NCBI GenBank assembly: GCA_913052275.1
Contig: CAJXDX010000018.1
Location: 1-18,089, forward strand
DNA length: 18,089 bases
Direction: 5' to 3'
DNA from: an uncultured Pseudomonadota bacterium
Lineage (GTDB): Bacteria; SAR324; NAC60-12
Under the pieces are notes generated by a model. The model was not told the DNA's origin and ran no database searches. It saw only the letters and a list, made by a program, of their open reading frames with translations. A program made the translations under genes and the position numbers. Positions 7,494-14,150 of the stretch are shown piece after piece. How positions within the stretch are numbered: the first letter of the stretch is position 1; the number at the start of each line of letters is the position of its first letter.

Positions 7494-8201
7494 ATGAGTG
7501 AAAATCAAAACCCTCTGAAACCCACTGAAGTCCGTCAGATTTGTTTTGACAATGGTCTAATAATTACCGACCTGCAATGGCAGTTGCTGGAAGAATGGGC
7601 TGATTTACTGCTTAATTACAATCAAGAAATAAATTTAATTTCCCGTAAAGAAACTGATCTGTTATGGGAGAAGCAAATCCTGCATTGTCTCTCACTGCCG
7701 GTTTACCAGGAAATTCCGCAAGGTGTGGAGGTATGTGATTTTGGTACAGGAGGAGGATTCCCCGGCATCATTTTGGCTATTATCCGGCCTGACCTTCATC
7801 TTACATTAGTGGATTCACGTCAGAAAAAAGCTGCTGTAGTTCAACAGATAGTCGATGATTTAAAGTTTTCCAATGTCCGGGTTATCTGCGGAAGGGGGGA
7901 GGTTCTTGGAAAACAGGATGAATGGAATCAAAGGTTTCCAGTAATAACAGCGAGGGCGGTTGCTCCCCTGATTGATTTGGTACGCTGGACAAGTGGTCTG
8001 CGAAAACCTGAATCTGCACTGCATCTTTTAAAGGGAGGTGAAATTCAGGATGAAATGAATGCATTGTCTTTAATGTATTCAGGAATAAAGATCAGCAAAT
8101 CCCTGATTGTTCTGAAAGGTTATACTAAGTTCGCAGAAAACCAAAAATATATAATATCCATAAATTTTTCCTCCGAAACAAAAAATAGTGATAATTACTG
8201 A
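7494..8201 (+). CDS. rsmG: 16S rRNA m7G527 methyltransferase RsmG (GidB)
   Basis: RsmG uses S-adenosylmethionine to methylate N7 of G527 (E. coli numbering) in 16S rRNA. The 235-residue length is typical. Visible motifs are LLLNYNQEINLISRKE near residues 38-53, the SAM-binding loop DFGTGGGFPG at 82-91, the acidic residue in LTLVDSRQKKA at 107, and ITARAVAPL. The gene lies 78 bases after fliW and xth follows eight bases after its stop. In many genomes rsmG neighbours gidA or parAB, which are not seen here. The spacer before it contains the inverted repeat ATTCGG/CCGAAT (7424-7429 with 7454-7459) but no T-tract, so I cannot tell whether it belongs to the flagellar transcript. Confidence 0.95.
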   Translation: MSENQNPLKPTEVRQICFDNGLIITDLQWQLLEEWADLLLNYNQEINLISRKETDLLWEKQILHCLSLPVYQEIPQGVEVCDFGTGGGFPGIILAIIRPDLHLTLVDSRQKKAAVVQQIVDDLKFSNVRVICGRGEVLGKQDEWNQRFPVITARAVAPLIDLVRWTSGLRKPESALHLLKGGEIQDEMNALSLMYSGIKISKSLIVLKGYTKFAENQKYIISINFSSETKNSDNY

Positions 8202-8209
8202 TTAAAATT

Positions 8210-8983
8210 ATGCGGATTATTACAGTCAATTTAAACGGAATTCGCTCTGCCGATTCAAAAGGCTTTTATGAATGGCTGCAGACTCAGCAGGCTGATGTTA
8301 TCTGCCTTCAGGAAATAAGAATCATGCATGAACAATTAACTGAAATAATGCTCAATCCTGGGAATTTAAACAGCGCTTTTGAATTTGCTGAGAAACGGGG
8401 TTATTCAGGTGTTGGAATATATTTCCGTAAAAGTCCGGACAGAATACAAAAAGGCATCGGATGGTCGGATATGGACAGTGAGGGGCGATTTATTCAGGCA
8501 GATTACGGGAAACTTAGTGTTGTTTCGCTTTATCTTCCTTCCGGCACAAGTGGAGAAGAAAGGCAGAACTTTAAGTATAAAGCGATGGACTATTTTGAAA
8601 AATGGCTGCGCAAGGCTCGAAAATCGGGGAGAGAGTTTATCATCTGCGGGGACTGGAATATTGCACACAAGGAAATTGACCTTAAGAACTGGAAATCCAA
8701 CCAGAAAAATTCAGGATTTTTGCCTGCAGAGCGTGAGTGGATGACGAAAATATTCGGGGAACTGGGTTTTGTAGATGTGTTCAGGAAGTTGAACCAAAAT
8801 GCTGAACAATATACATGGTGGTCAAACCGTGGAAGATCCTGGGAAAAAAATGTGGGGTGGAGAATAGATTATCAGGTTGCCACACCTGATGTTGCGTCTA
8901 AAGCAATAGGAGAATCTATTTTCAGGGAGCAGCGCTTTTCTGATCACGCGCCGTTAATCATTGACTATGACTACAAACTTTGA
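8210..8983 (+). CDS. xth: Exodeoxyribonuclease III / AP endonuclease
   Basis: This enzyme cleaves DNA at abasic sites and removes 3'-blocking ends in base-excision repair. The 257-residue protein shows the full set of exonuclease III / APE1 motifs: N7 in VNLNGIRSA, metal ligand E35 in LQEIR, Y108 in LYLPSG, D148 and N150 in GDWNIAH, D220 in RIDY, and the D245-H246 pair in SDHAPL. No catalytic residue is missing. It is of the ExoA/XthA branch with no added domain. It follows rsmG closely and converges on the minus-strand selenoprotein candidate, with only 24 bases between the stops. Confidence 0.95.
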   Translation: MRIITVNLNGIRSADSKGFYEWLQTQQADVICLQEIRIMHEQLTEIMLNPGNLNSAFEFAEKRGYSGVGIYFRKSPDRIQKGIGWSDMDSEGRFIQADYGKLSVVSLYLPSGTSGEERQNFKYKAMDYFEKWLRKARKSGREFIICGDWNIAHKEIDLKNWKSNQKNSGFLPAEREWMTKIFGELGFVDVFRKLNQNAEQYTWWSNRGRSWEKNVGWRIDYQVATPDVASKAIGESIFREQRFSDHAPLIIDYDYKL

Positions 8984-9007
8984 AAGTGCTGTATTCCTCT
9001 GCTTTGC

Positions 9008-9451
9008 TTATTCGAGCTCAAATACTCTGTTAAAAACACGTCGTAAATAATCAGGCTCCTGCTCACCGCTCAGTGAGCTTATTTTGGTTCCATCAGGCTT
9101 GAAGAAAAGCAGGGTTACCCTGCCGACATTGTGATATTCAGCAAACCATTTCCCTTCACTGGAATTTAAATTTGCAGTCAGAAATCTTATTTTCCCCTCA
9201 TATTCGGGTTGGAGCGAGTTGACCACACGCTTCAGAGCTCTGCAGGAACCTCAGCCAGGGTCATGCACTTGTACGACCACGTTTTCACCCTGTCCGATGG
9301 CCGACAAATCTGCATCTTCCTGTGTGCTTTCATACCAGAGCCAGCCAGCGAGAATTAAAATCAGCACACTTGTAATTGAAACAAGCACGCGTACATTTTG
9401 CCGCCTGCGTGCCTTTTTGGTTTCACCTTTTTGTCTTCTCTGTTTGCCCAT
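9008..9451 (-). CDS. Candidate selenoprotein: membrane-anchored thioredoxin-like, UGSC motif
   Basis: Read with the TGA at 9251-9253 as selenocysteine, this is one 147-residue frame. Residues 1-18 are very basic. Residues 20-40 form one membrane helix, which by the positive-inside rule puts the rest in the periplasm. From residue 55 a thioredoxin-like pattern follows: strand VVVQVHD, then U67-G68-S69-C70 where CxxC normally lies, helix RALKRVV, strand IRFLTANLN, and YHNVGRVTLLFFKPDG matching the cis-Pro strand and beta-hairpin. The cis-Pro position holds Val112. Standard gene calling would give two pieces (9254-9451 and 9008-9226). No frameshift is needed, the TGA falls exactly on the redox position, and a SECIS-like hairpin follows. 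It is likely a periplasmic thiol/selenol oxidoreductase with unknown partner. The alternative is a pseudogene or sequencing error. The ribosome binding site is weak. Confidence 0.8.
9210..9253 (-). promoter_or_regulatory. SECIS-like hairpin downstream of the UGA
   Basis: Counting from the base after UGA, the RNA can pair AGCG (20-23) with CGCU (35-38), then a U-U mismatch, then GU (25-26) with AC (32-33), leaving the five-base loop GGUCA at 27-31 (genome 9220-9224). Two more pairs (U17-A41, G18-C40) extend the stem beyond an A-C mismatch. The GGUC in the loop and an unpaired U below it resemble the E. coli fdhF SECIS, although the loop is somewhat farther from the UGA. Competing pairing of GAGC (11-14) with GCUC (36-39) is possible. 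Confidence 0.6.
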
Positions 9452-9490
9452 TGAATATCTTTTGAAATGTTAAAACTTCACATATCTGGA

Positions 9491-9526
9491 TTGACCATTG
9501 TGTTAAGCTTGATAACTTAAGCTTAA
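9491..9526 (+). promoter_or_regulatory. Sigma-70-like promoter with overlapping inverted repeat
   Basis: TTGACC at 9491-9496 and TAACTT at 9513-9518, 16 bases apart, resemble -35/-10 elements for the plus-strand gene at 9560. The exact inverted repeat TTAAGCTT (9503-9510) / AAGCTTAA (9519-9526) flanks and overlaps the -10 element, where a dimeric repressor could bind. It lies in the 108-base spacer between two divergent genes, so it could control both. Confidence 0.4.
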
Positions 9527-9559
9527 GCCTGAATATACAAAAACCATGAAAATGAATTT

Positions 9560-9967
9560 ATGAAGATAATTACCTGGGGTGATATTCGTCGAGGAACATT
9601 AGCCATCGTGCTTGTGATCATACCTACAGTTTTACTGGGCACTTACATTGGGCCTGCACTGCAAAGTTATCAGATTACAGGTCCGGGCTTGTGGCAGCTC
9701 AAGCGCACCAATGTTCCCGACGAGGTGATTGAACCCCTGCATGAGCTTCGTCTAAAACCGTTCTTTTTCAAATTCAGATTGATGAACGAGGTTGAGTCAA
9801 GAATTGATAATCCGGAATTGTTCAATAAATACAAAAATAAAATTGAGCGTCAACTTCAAACGATTCCCATACCTGCTGTGGAATATATTTTTCTTGCCAC
9901 CTTAGCGTTATATTATTTTGTTTTATGGTACACAACAAGAAAATGGTTTCCGGATGGAAAGGTATGA
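9560..9967 (+). CDS. Hypothetical two-helix membrane protein
   Basis: I do not recognise this 135-residue protein. It has two membrane segments, about residues 12-31 (GTLAIVLVIIPTVLLGTYIG) and 105-124 (PAVEYIFLATLALYYFVLWY). Between them lie ~70 hydrophilic, charged residues that contain several Trp, Pro and Arg and no Cys. Arg10-Arg11 before the first helix and the basic end suggest both termini are cytosolic and the middle loop periplasmic. The gene is divergent from the selenoprotein candidate, with a shared 108-base promoter region, and converges on scpB. No cofactor or catalytic motif is visible. The start at 9560 lacks a Shine-Dalgarno sequence; an upstream ATG at 9546 runs into a stop at once. 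Confidence 0.7.
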   Translation: MKIITWGDIRRGTLAIVLVIIPTVLLGTYIGPALQSYQITGPGLWQLKRTNVPDEVIEPLHELRLKPFFFKFRLMNEVESRIDNPELFNKYKNKIERQLQTIPIPAVEYIFLATLALYYFVLWYTTRKWFPDGKV

Positions 9968-10025
9968 AGCGGATTTGTAATTTTACTGCATGAATAAAAA
10001 GTTGATCTTTAACAATGAAACTATT

Positions 10026-10051
10026 TCAGCTGACTGAATTTTCAGAGCTGA
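10026..10051. terminator. Hairpin between convergent genes
   Basis: TCAGCT (10026-10031) pairs with AGCTGA (10046-10051), and CTGA (10034-10037) with TCAG (10042-10045), giving a ten-pair stem with a two-base bulge and a four-base ATTT loop. It sits between the plus-strand membrane-protein gene and the minus-strand scpB, which suits a two-way terminator. T-rich tails are lacking on both sides, so an intrinsic terminator is uncertain. Confidence 0.3.
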
Positions 10052-10084
10052 TGATCATTTATGCGTAAACTTGAATTCATGCAG

Positions 10085-10657
10085 CTATTCTGCCTCTGAT
10101 TGCAAAGGCAGTTCAAGCTGATTTTCCTCAGCTGGTTTGTTCATGTCAAGTTCGCTTAAAGCAGGCAGATGTTTTAGATTGGTAAGTCCGAATACTTCAA
10201 GAAATTGTTTTGTAGTACCATAAAGACCGGGCCGTCCGGGAAGCATTTCACGACCGACAATTCGAACAAGTTTTTGCTGCATCAAGCGTCTTATTGTGTG
10301 TGATGAATCAACTCCGCGTATAAATTCGATCCCTGCCCGGGTTAGGGGCTGTTTGTAAGCTATAATAGCCAGGGTTTCCATAACTGCCGGGGAAAGTTTG
10401 ATGGATTTAACTGTTTCAAGAGACTGTGCCCATTTTCTGTGTTCCGGAAGAGTATGCATCTGCAGACCATCTGCTACCGAATCAATCCGGAAAACCCTGC
10501 CGGTTTTTTCATAGGACATATTTAGTTCCGCAACCAGTTCCCGAATCTCTTTTGTATCACAATCTCCAATCATTTCTGCAAGCTGTTTGGGAGACAGAGT
10601 CTTGTTTGCCACAAACAAAATGGTTTCAAGAGCTTGTTTTTGTTCCAGTTTAGTCAT
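10085..10657 (-). CDS. scpB: Segregation and condensation protein ScpB
   Basis: ScpB dimers join ScpA (kleisin) and SMC to form the bacterial condensin that compacts and separates chromosomes. The 190-residue length is typical. Two winged-helix domains are visible: residues ~1-85 (KLEQKQALETILFVANKTLS onward) and ~85-165, with the family signature AVMETLAIIAYKQPLTRAGI and then GRPGLYGTTKQFLEVFGL. The C-terminal ~25 residues are acidic and variable. scpA, usually the neighbour, is not here; the upstream neighbour queF is divergent. The start at 10657 has no strong ribosome binding site but fits the family's N-terminus. Confidence 0.95.
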   Translation of the reverse strand: MTKLEQKQALETILFVANKTLSPKQLAEMIGDCDTKEIRELVAELNMSYEKTGRVFRIDSVADGLQMHTLPEHRKWAQSLETVKSIKLSPAVMETLAIIAYKQPLTRAGIEFIRGVDSSHTIRRLMQQKLVRIVGREMLPGRPGLYGTTKQFLEVFGLTNLKHLPALSELDMNKPAEENQLELPLQSEAE

Positions 10658-10801
10658 AAAATTCTGATCAAAAGTTTTTTATGTGCGTCTCCTCCTGATT
10701 CACCACACTTAAGCAGATAGTCCAAGACTGAACCGCACTCCTGGAAAAATCCACATTATCCTTATTCTTCAGCATAACGCAACCCTTTTTTGAGAAATTT
10801 T

Positions 10802-11212
10802 ATGGACAAATCCAGTATTGATTACGCGGAAGGTCGGGTTTTTTCCTTTGATGATGAAAGTGCCATCCGTCCGGATTTTTTGCAAACAATAGATTATTCC
10901 GGCCCCCGGCAAAGGATCAGCTATCAAATGAATGAATTTGCGGCGGTTTGTCCATTTTCAGGACTTCCAGATACCGGTATAGTCTGGGTTGACTATATTC
11001 CTCAAAATAAACTGGTTGAGCTGAAATCTCTGAAATATTATTTCATCTCTTTCCGCAATGTCGGCATTTATCAGGAAGATGTAACATCCAGGATATTCAA
11101 TGATTTATACCCGCTGCTGGAACCTGAAGAATTGCTGATCAAAACACGCTACAGCACTCGCGGAGGAATTGACACCACCTGCACAATCAATTCAAATGAG
11201 CAAAAATCCTGA
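10802..11212 (+). CDS. queF: NADPH-dependent preQ0 reductase QueF (short type)
   Basis: QueF reduces the nitrile of 7-cyano-7-deazaguanine (preQ0) to preQ1 with two NADPH, a step in making the tRNA base queuosine. With the ATG at 10802 it has 136 residues, the single-domain type. Cys50 in AAVCPFSGLPD forms the thioimide with substrate, and Asp57 and Glu73 in VELKSLKYYF follow in the QueF motif. SFRNVGIYQED has Gln91-Glu92 where B. subtilis has His-Glu; this position varies between groups. RGGIDTT near the end is the conserved C-terminal motif. An upstream in-frame TTG at 10790 is less likely. The end overlaps the metC start by 17 bases. I see no preQ1 riboswitch upstream. Confidence 0.93.
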   Translation: MDKSSIDYAEGRVFSFDDESAIRPDFLQTIDYSGPRQRISYQMNEFAAVCPFSGLPDTGIVWVDYIPQNKLVELKSLKYYFISFRNVGIYQEDVTSRIFNDLYPLLEPEELLIKTRYSTRGGIDTTCTINSNEQKS

Positions 11213-12401
11213 TTCACCTGTTCTCAGGGAAGACACCAAAATTGTGGTTTCCGGACGTGACCCACACCGTTTCGATGGTATGGTTAATCCTCCAGTATAT
11301 CACGTTTCCACAGTGCTTGCGGAAACAGTCGAACAACTGAAATCGAGGGATCACGCCGAAGAATCCGGAAAACAGGAAATGACCTATGGCCGCAGAGGCA
11401 CACCAACTTCATGGGCATTGGAAAACGCTGTTGCTGAATTGGAAGGAGGATACCGCAGCCTTGCGTTTCCCTCGGGATTGAGCGCAGTTACCGGAGCTCT
11501 GCTGGCATTTCTGAAAGCAGGAGATCACCTGCTTATGACCGACAGTGTTTATGCCCCCACGCGAAGATTCTGCAATACCATCCTGAAACGCTTTGGCGTT
11601 GAAACAACATATTATGATCCCCTGATTGGAGCAGATATTGGGTCACTTCTGCGTCCAAATACAAGTGTTGTCTTTACGGAATCCCCCGGTTCTCACACCT
11701 TTGAAGTACAGGATATTCCAGCAATCTCCAAAATTACGCATGCGCATGGCGCCAAAATTCTGATGGACAACACCTGGGCTTCACCTCTGTTTTTTAAACC
11801 GTTTGAGCATGGTGTGGACGTTTCGATTCAGGCAGCTACAAAATACATTGTCGGTCATTCAGACGTGATGCTTGGAACAGTAACTGCCACAAAGGAAGCC
11901 TGGCCAGAACTGCGGGACTGCACGGGAGACATGGGTCAATGTGCAGGACCGGACGATCTCTATTTAGCCCAGCGTGGTTTACGTAGCATGGCTGTTCGTT
12001 TGCGCCAGCACCAGGCTAATGCACTGCTGATTGCAGAATGGCTTCAGACACGTCCGGAAGTTCGGCAGGTACTGTATCCTGCACTGCCCGGAGCCCCGGG
12101 ACACGAGATTTGGAAACGTGATTTTCTTGGAGCCAGCGGTTTATTCGCATTTGAACTTCAACCATGCGCGGAAAAGGCAGTGGCAGCAATGTTGGACGGC
12201 ATGCGCCTGTTTGGCATGGGCTATTCCTGGGGTGGATATGAAAGCCTGCTGATTCCTGAAAATGTACGTAAAATACGCAGCGCCGTTCCATGGCGTTTTG
12301 AAGGTCCACTGTTGCGCATTCACATCGGACTTGAGGATGTTGAGGATTTAAAGGATGATTTAAAAGAAGGACTGGAAAGACTTCGAGATTTCCGCGGGTG
12401 A
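11196..12401 (+). CDS. metC: Cystathionine beta-lyase MetC
   Basis: MetC is a PLP enzyme that splits cystathionine to homocysteine, pyruvate and ammonia in methionine synthesis. From the ATG at 11196 it has 401 residues. Matches to the proteobacterial MetC branch are strong: DPLIGADI, SIQAATKYIVGHSD with the PLP-binding Lys216, Asp191 in LMDNTWASPLF, RPEVRQVLYPALPG, FLGASGLFAF, YSWGGYESL, and RIHIGLEDVEDL near the end. An in-frame TTG at 11169 would add nine residues but sits too close to a GGAGG. The start overlaps queF by 17 bases, so coupled translation is likely. The queF-metC pairing is not a known functional unit. Confidence 0.95.
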   Translation: MSKNPDSPVLREDTKIVVSGRDPHRFDGMVNPPVYHVSTVLAETVEQLKSRDHAEESGKQEMTYGRRGTPTSWALENAVAELEGGYRSLAFPSGLSAVTGALLAFLKAGDHLLMTDSVYAPTRRFCNTILKRFGVETTYYDPLIGADIGSLLRPNTSVVFTESPGSHTFEVQDIPAISKITHAHGAKILMDNTWASPLFFKPFEHGVDVSIQAATKYIVGHSDVMLGTVTATKEAWPELRDCTGDMGQCAGPDDLYLAQRGLRSMAVRLRQHQANALLIAEWLQTRPEVRQVLYPALPGAPGHEIWKRDFLGASGLFAFELQPCAEKAVAAMLDGMRLFGMGYSWGGYESLLIPENVRKIRSAVPWRFEGPLLRIHIGLEDVEDLKDDLKEGLERLRDFRG

Positions 12402-12444
12402 TTATATTACAGCAACAAGACAACCAGGCTGATAAAAAGTACAG

Positions 12445-13332
12445 ATGAATTTGCTGATTGCTGATGATTCTCCAGAATTTATGGAAAGTCTTAAGGAATT
12501 CCTTGAAAATTCGGGACATACAGTATTTTGTGCGAGCGATGGTGAACAAGCACTGCAAATTTTTGGCAATCATAAAATAGATGGAGTTTTCTGCACGCTG
12601 ACCTTACCTAAGCTGGGAGGACTGGAGCTTCTTAAGGAAGTAAAGTCCGCCAACAGCAACAGGCCCTTTGTGATGCTTTGTCCTCAGAATGACTCAGAAG
12701 GCGCTATTAACGCCCTGCAGCTAGGTGCCTGTGATTATCTGATTAAATCAATTCAAACTGCTGATCTTCAGCGTACTCTTGACAGAGTAGTTTCCCTGCA
12801 TGACGGATTCAATTTCAGTAATTCTGAGATGGACCATTCTGTGCAGGAAACAAGGACATTGGAAATCGACAATGATTTTGAAGGCGTAAACGGAATTGTG
12901 GCCTTCATGACACAGGATTTGCCAACTTACGGCATCCTTGAGCAGGACCAATTATTCTACATGAACATGCTGCTCAAGGAGGCGCTTGAAAATGCGATAT
13001 TCCATGGAAACCTTGAATTAAACTCCGAAACTCGCCTTGAAAATCCAAATTTATTTTACGAAACAGCCGGAAAGAAACGGGAGATAGATCCGTATAAAAA
13101 TCGCAAAGTAATTGTTCATTATGATATCAACCGCAACTCAGCAAAATATGTAGTACGTGATGAAGGAAAGGGCTTCGCACACTCAAATCTGTTTGATTCA
13201 GAAGATCCGGAAAATTTGCCGCGTATTAAGGGGCGAGGCCTGGTGATGATAATGAATTTTATGGATGAAGTATTTTGGAATGACAGGGGCAACGAAATTA
13301 CAATGGTTCGTTATCGGAAACGAAAATCATGA
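12445..13332 (+). CDS. Receiver-like domain fused to RsbW-type ATPase domain
   Basis: The 295-residue protein has two domains. Residues 1-118 follow the CheY receiver fold: acidic pair D7-D8, and the switch Lys101 in YLIKSIQ. The phosphoacceptor position in DGVFCTLTLPKLGG holds Thr51 instead of Asp, and the conserved Thr/Ser is Cys79. Phosphorylation in the usual way is therefore unlikely. Residues ~160-295 are a GHKL/HATPase domain of the RsbW/SpoIIAB type, with N-box EALENAIFHGN (179-189), G1 DEGKGF (239-244) and G2 GRGLVMI (263-269); no histidine-kinase dimerisation helix is seen. Such domains act as anti-sigma or serine-kinase switches. The target here is unknown. The stop overlaps the bamD start (ATGA at 13329-13332). 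Confidence 0.85.
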   Translation: MNLLIADDSPEFMESLKEFLENSGHTVFCASDGEQALQIFGNHKIDGVFCTLTLPKLGGLELLKEVKSANSNRPFVMLCPQNDSEGAINALQLGACDYLIKSIQTADLQRTLDRVVSLHDGFNFSNSEMDHSVQETRTLEIDNDFEGVNGIVAFMTQDLPTYGILEQDQLFYMNMLLKEALENAIFHGNLELNSETRLENPNLFYETAGKKREIDPYKNRKVIVHYDINRNSAKYVVRDEGKGFAHSNLFDSEDPENLPRIKGRGLVMIMNFMDEVFWNDRGNEITMVRYRKRKS

Positions 13333-14150
13333 GTAAAGTCATTAAGTTTATAATTACGATATTGAAGAACCTGATTTTTATCAAACAGGGCAACTGCTAT
13401 CTTCAAATTTCCATATTTCTATTATTATCCGGATTAATTCAAGGCTGTTCCGACACGGCAAACAATCAGATACGGCTCCCCTCCACGGAACTGTATCACC
13501 AGGCCATGGTATCCATGGAAGACGAATATTACAATGAAGCTCTTAAGAATTTTGAAATTCTTGTTGATGAACACTCAGGTACCCGTCTGGCTACTCTTGC
13601 GCATTTGAAAATGGGTGATATATATTTCATCCAGAGTAAATGGGAAGAATCTGAAACCAGCTACAGACAGTTTCTCCTGTTAAATCCTCGAAGCCACCTC
13701 ACACCTTACGCCCTTAACCGGCTGATTGCCCTCAATTATGAGCGCAACCATTACGGAATTTTTTTCAAGTCACGTGATTACGACCGGAACATGGAACCGA
13801 ACCGCACGCTGATAAGGGAATACCAGCGTTTCTATTTGCTTTTTCCCAAAAGTCCGTATCTGGAGGAAGTAAAGGAATATCACAGCAGAGCAATGTCTGA
13901 TCTTGCCGAACACGAACTGAATGTGGCCAATTACTATTTCGATAAACAAGCCTACCATTCTGCAATAGGACGCTATTTGTATCTGCTGAAAAATTATCCG
14001 GGCTTCCCCCGCACCGCCAATGTTGCAGAACGCCTGATTGCTGCCTACCGTTTAAACCGTCAACCCGAGCTTGCTGATGAAATGCAGAGGGTTCTGGACT
14101 CTTTACGAGAAAGAAATTTGCTGGCGCAGCATAACTCTAAAGAAGAATGA
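13329..14150 (+). CDS. bamD: Outer-membrane assembly lipoprotein BamD
   Basis: BamD is the essential lipoprotein of the BAM complex that inserts beta-barrel proteins in the outer membrane. The 273-residue product has a lipobox LIQGC with Cys40, followed by Ser41-Asp42. The sorting residue after Cys is not strongly diagnostic, but BamD is known to go to the outer membrane. The pre-hydrophobic region is unusually long (about 25 residues), so translation may begin further in, for example at the TTG at codon 12. TPR-like repeats run from about residue 50: LYHQAMVSMEDEYYNEALKN, LKMGDIYFIQSKWEESETSY, and YYFDKQAYHSAIGRY near 200. The start overlaps the ATPase gene and its stop overlaps cpoB (ATGA). 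Confidence 0.88.
   Translation: MSKVIKFIITILKNLIFIKQGNCYLQISIFLLLSGLIQGCSDTANNQIRLPSTELYHQAMVSMEDEYYNEALKNFEILVDEHSGTRLATLAHLKMGDIYFIQSKWEESETSYRQFLLLNPRSHLTPYALNRLIALNYERNHYGIFFKSRDYDRNMEPNRTLIREYQRFYLLFPKSPYLEEVKEYHSRAMSDLAEHELNVANYYFDKQAYHSAIGRYLYLLKNYPGFPRTANVAERLIAAYRLNRQPELADEMQRVLDSLRERNLLAQHNSKEE

Noticed and set aside
9008..9226. Separate short gene starting at GTG 9226
   Set aside because: It is the in-frame continuation of the ORF at 9254-9451 across one TGA and begins in the middle of the thioredoxin-like helix.
9219..9473. Plus-strand ORF of 84 codons
   Set aside because: It is antisense to the selenoprotein candidate, which has much better protein-like features, and has no ribosome binding site.
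10658..10801. preQ1 riboswitch before queF
   Set aside because: No class I or II preQ1 aptamer pattern was recognised in the 144 bases between scpB and queF.
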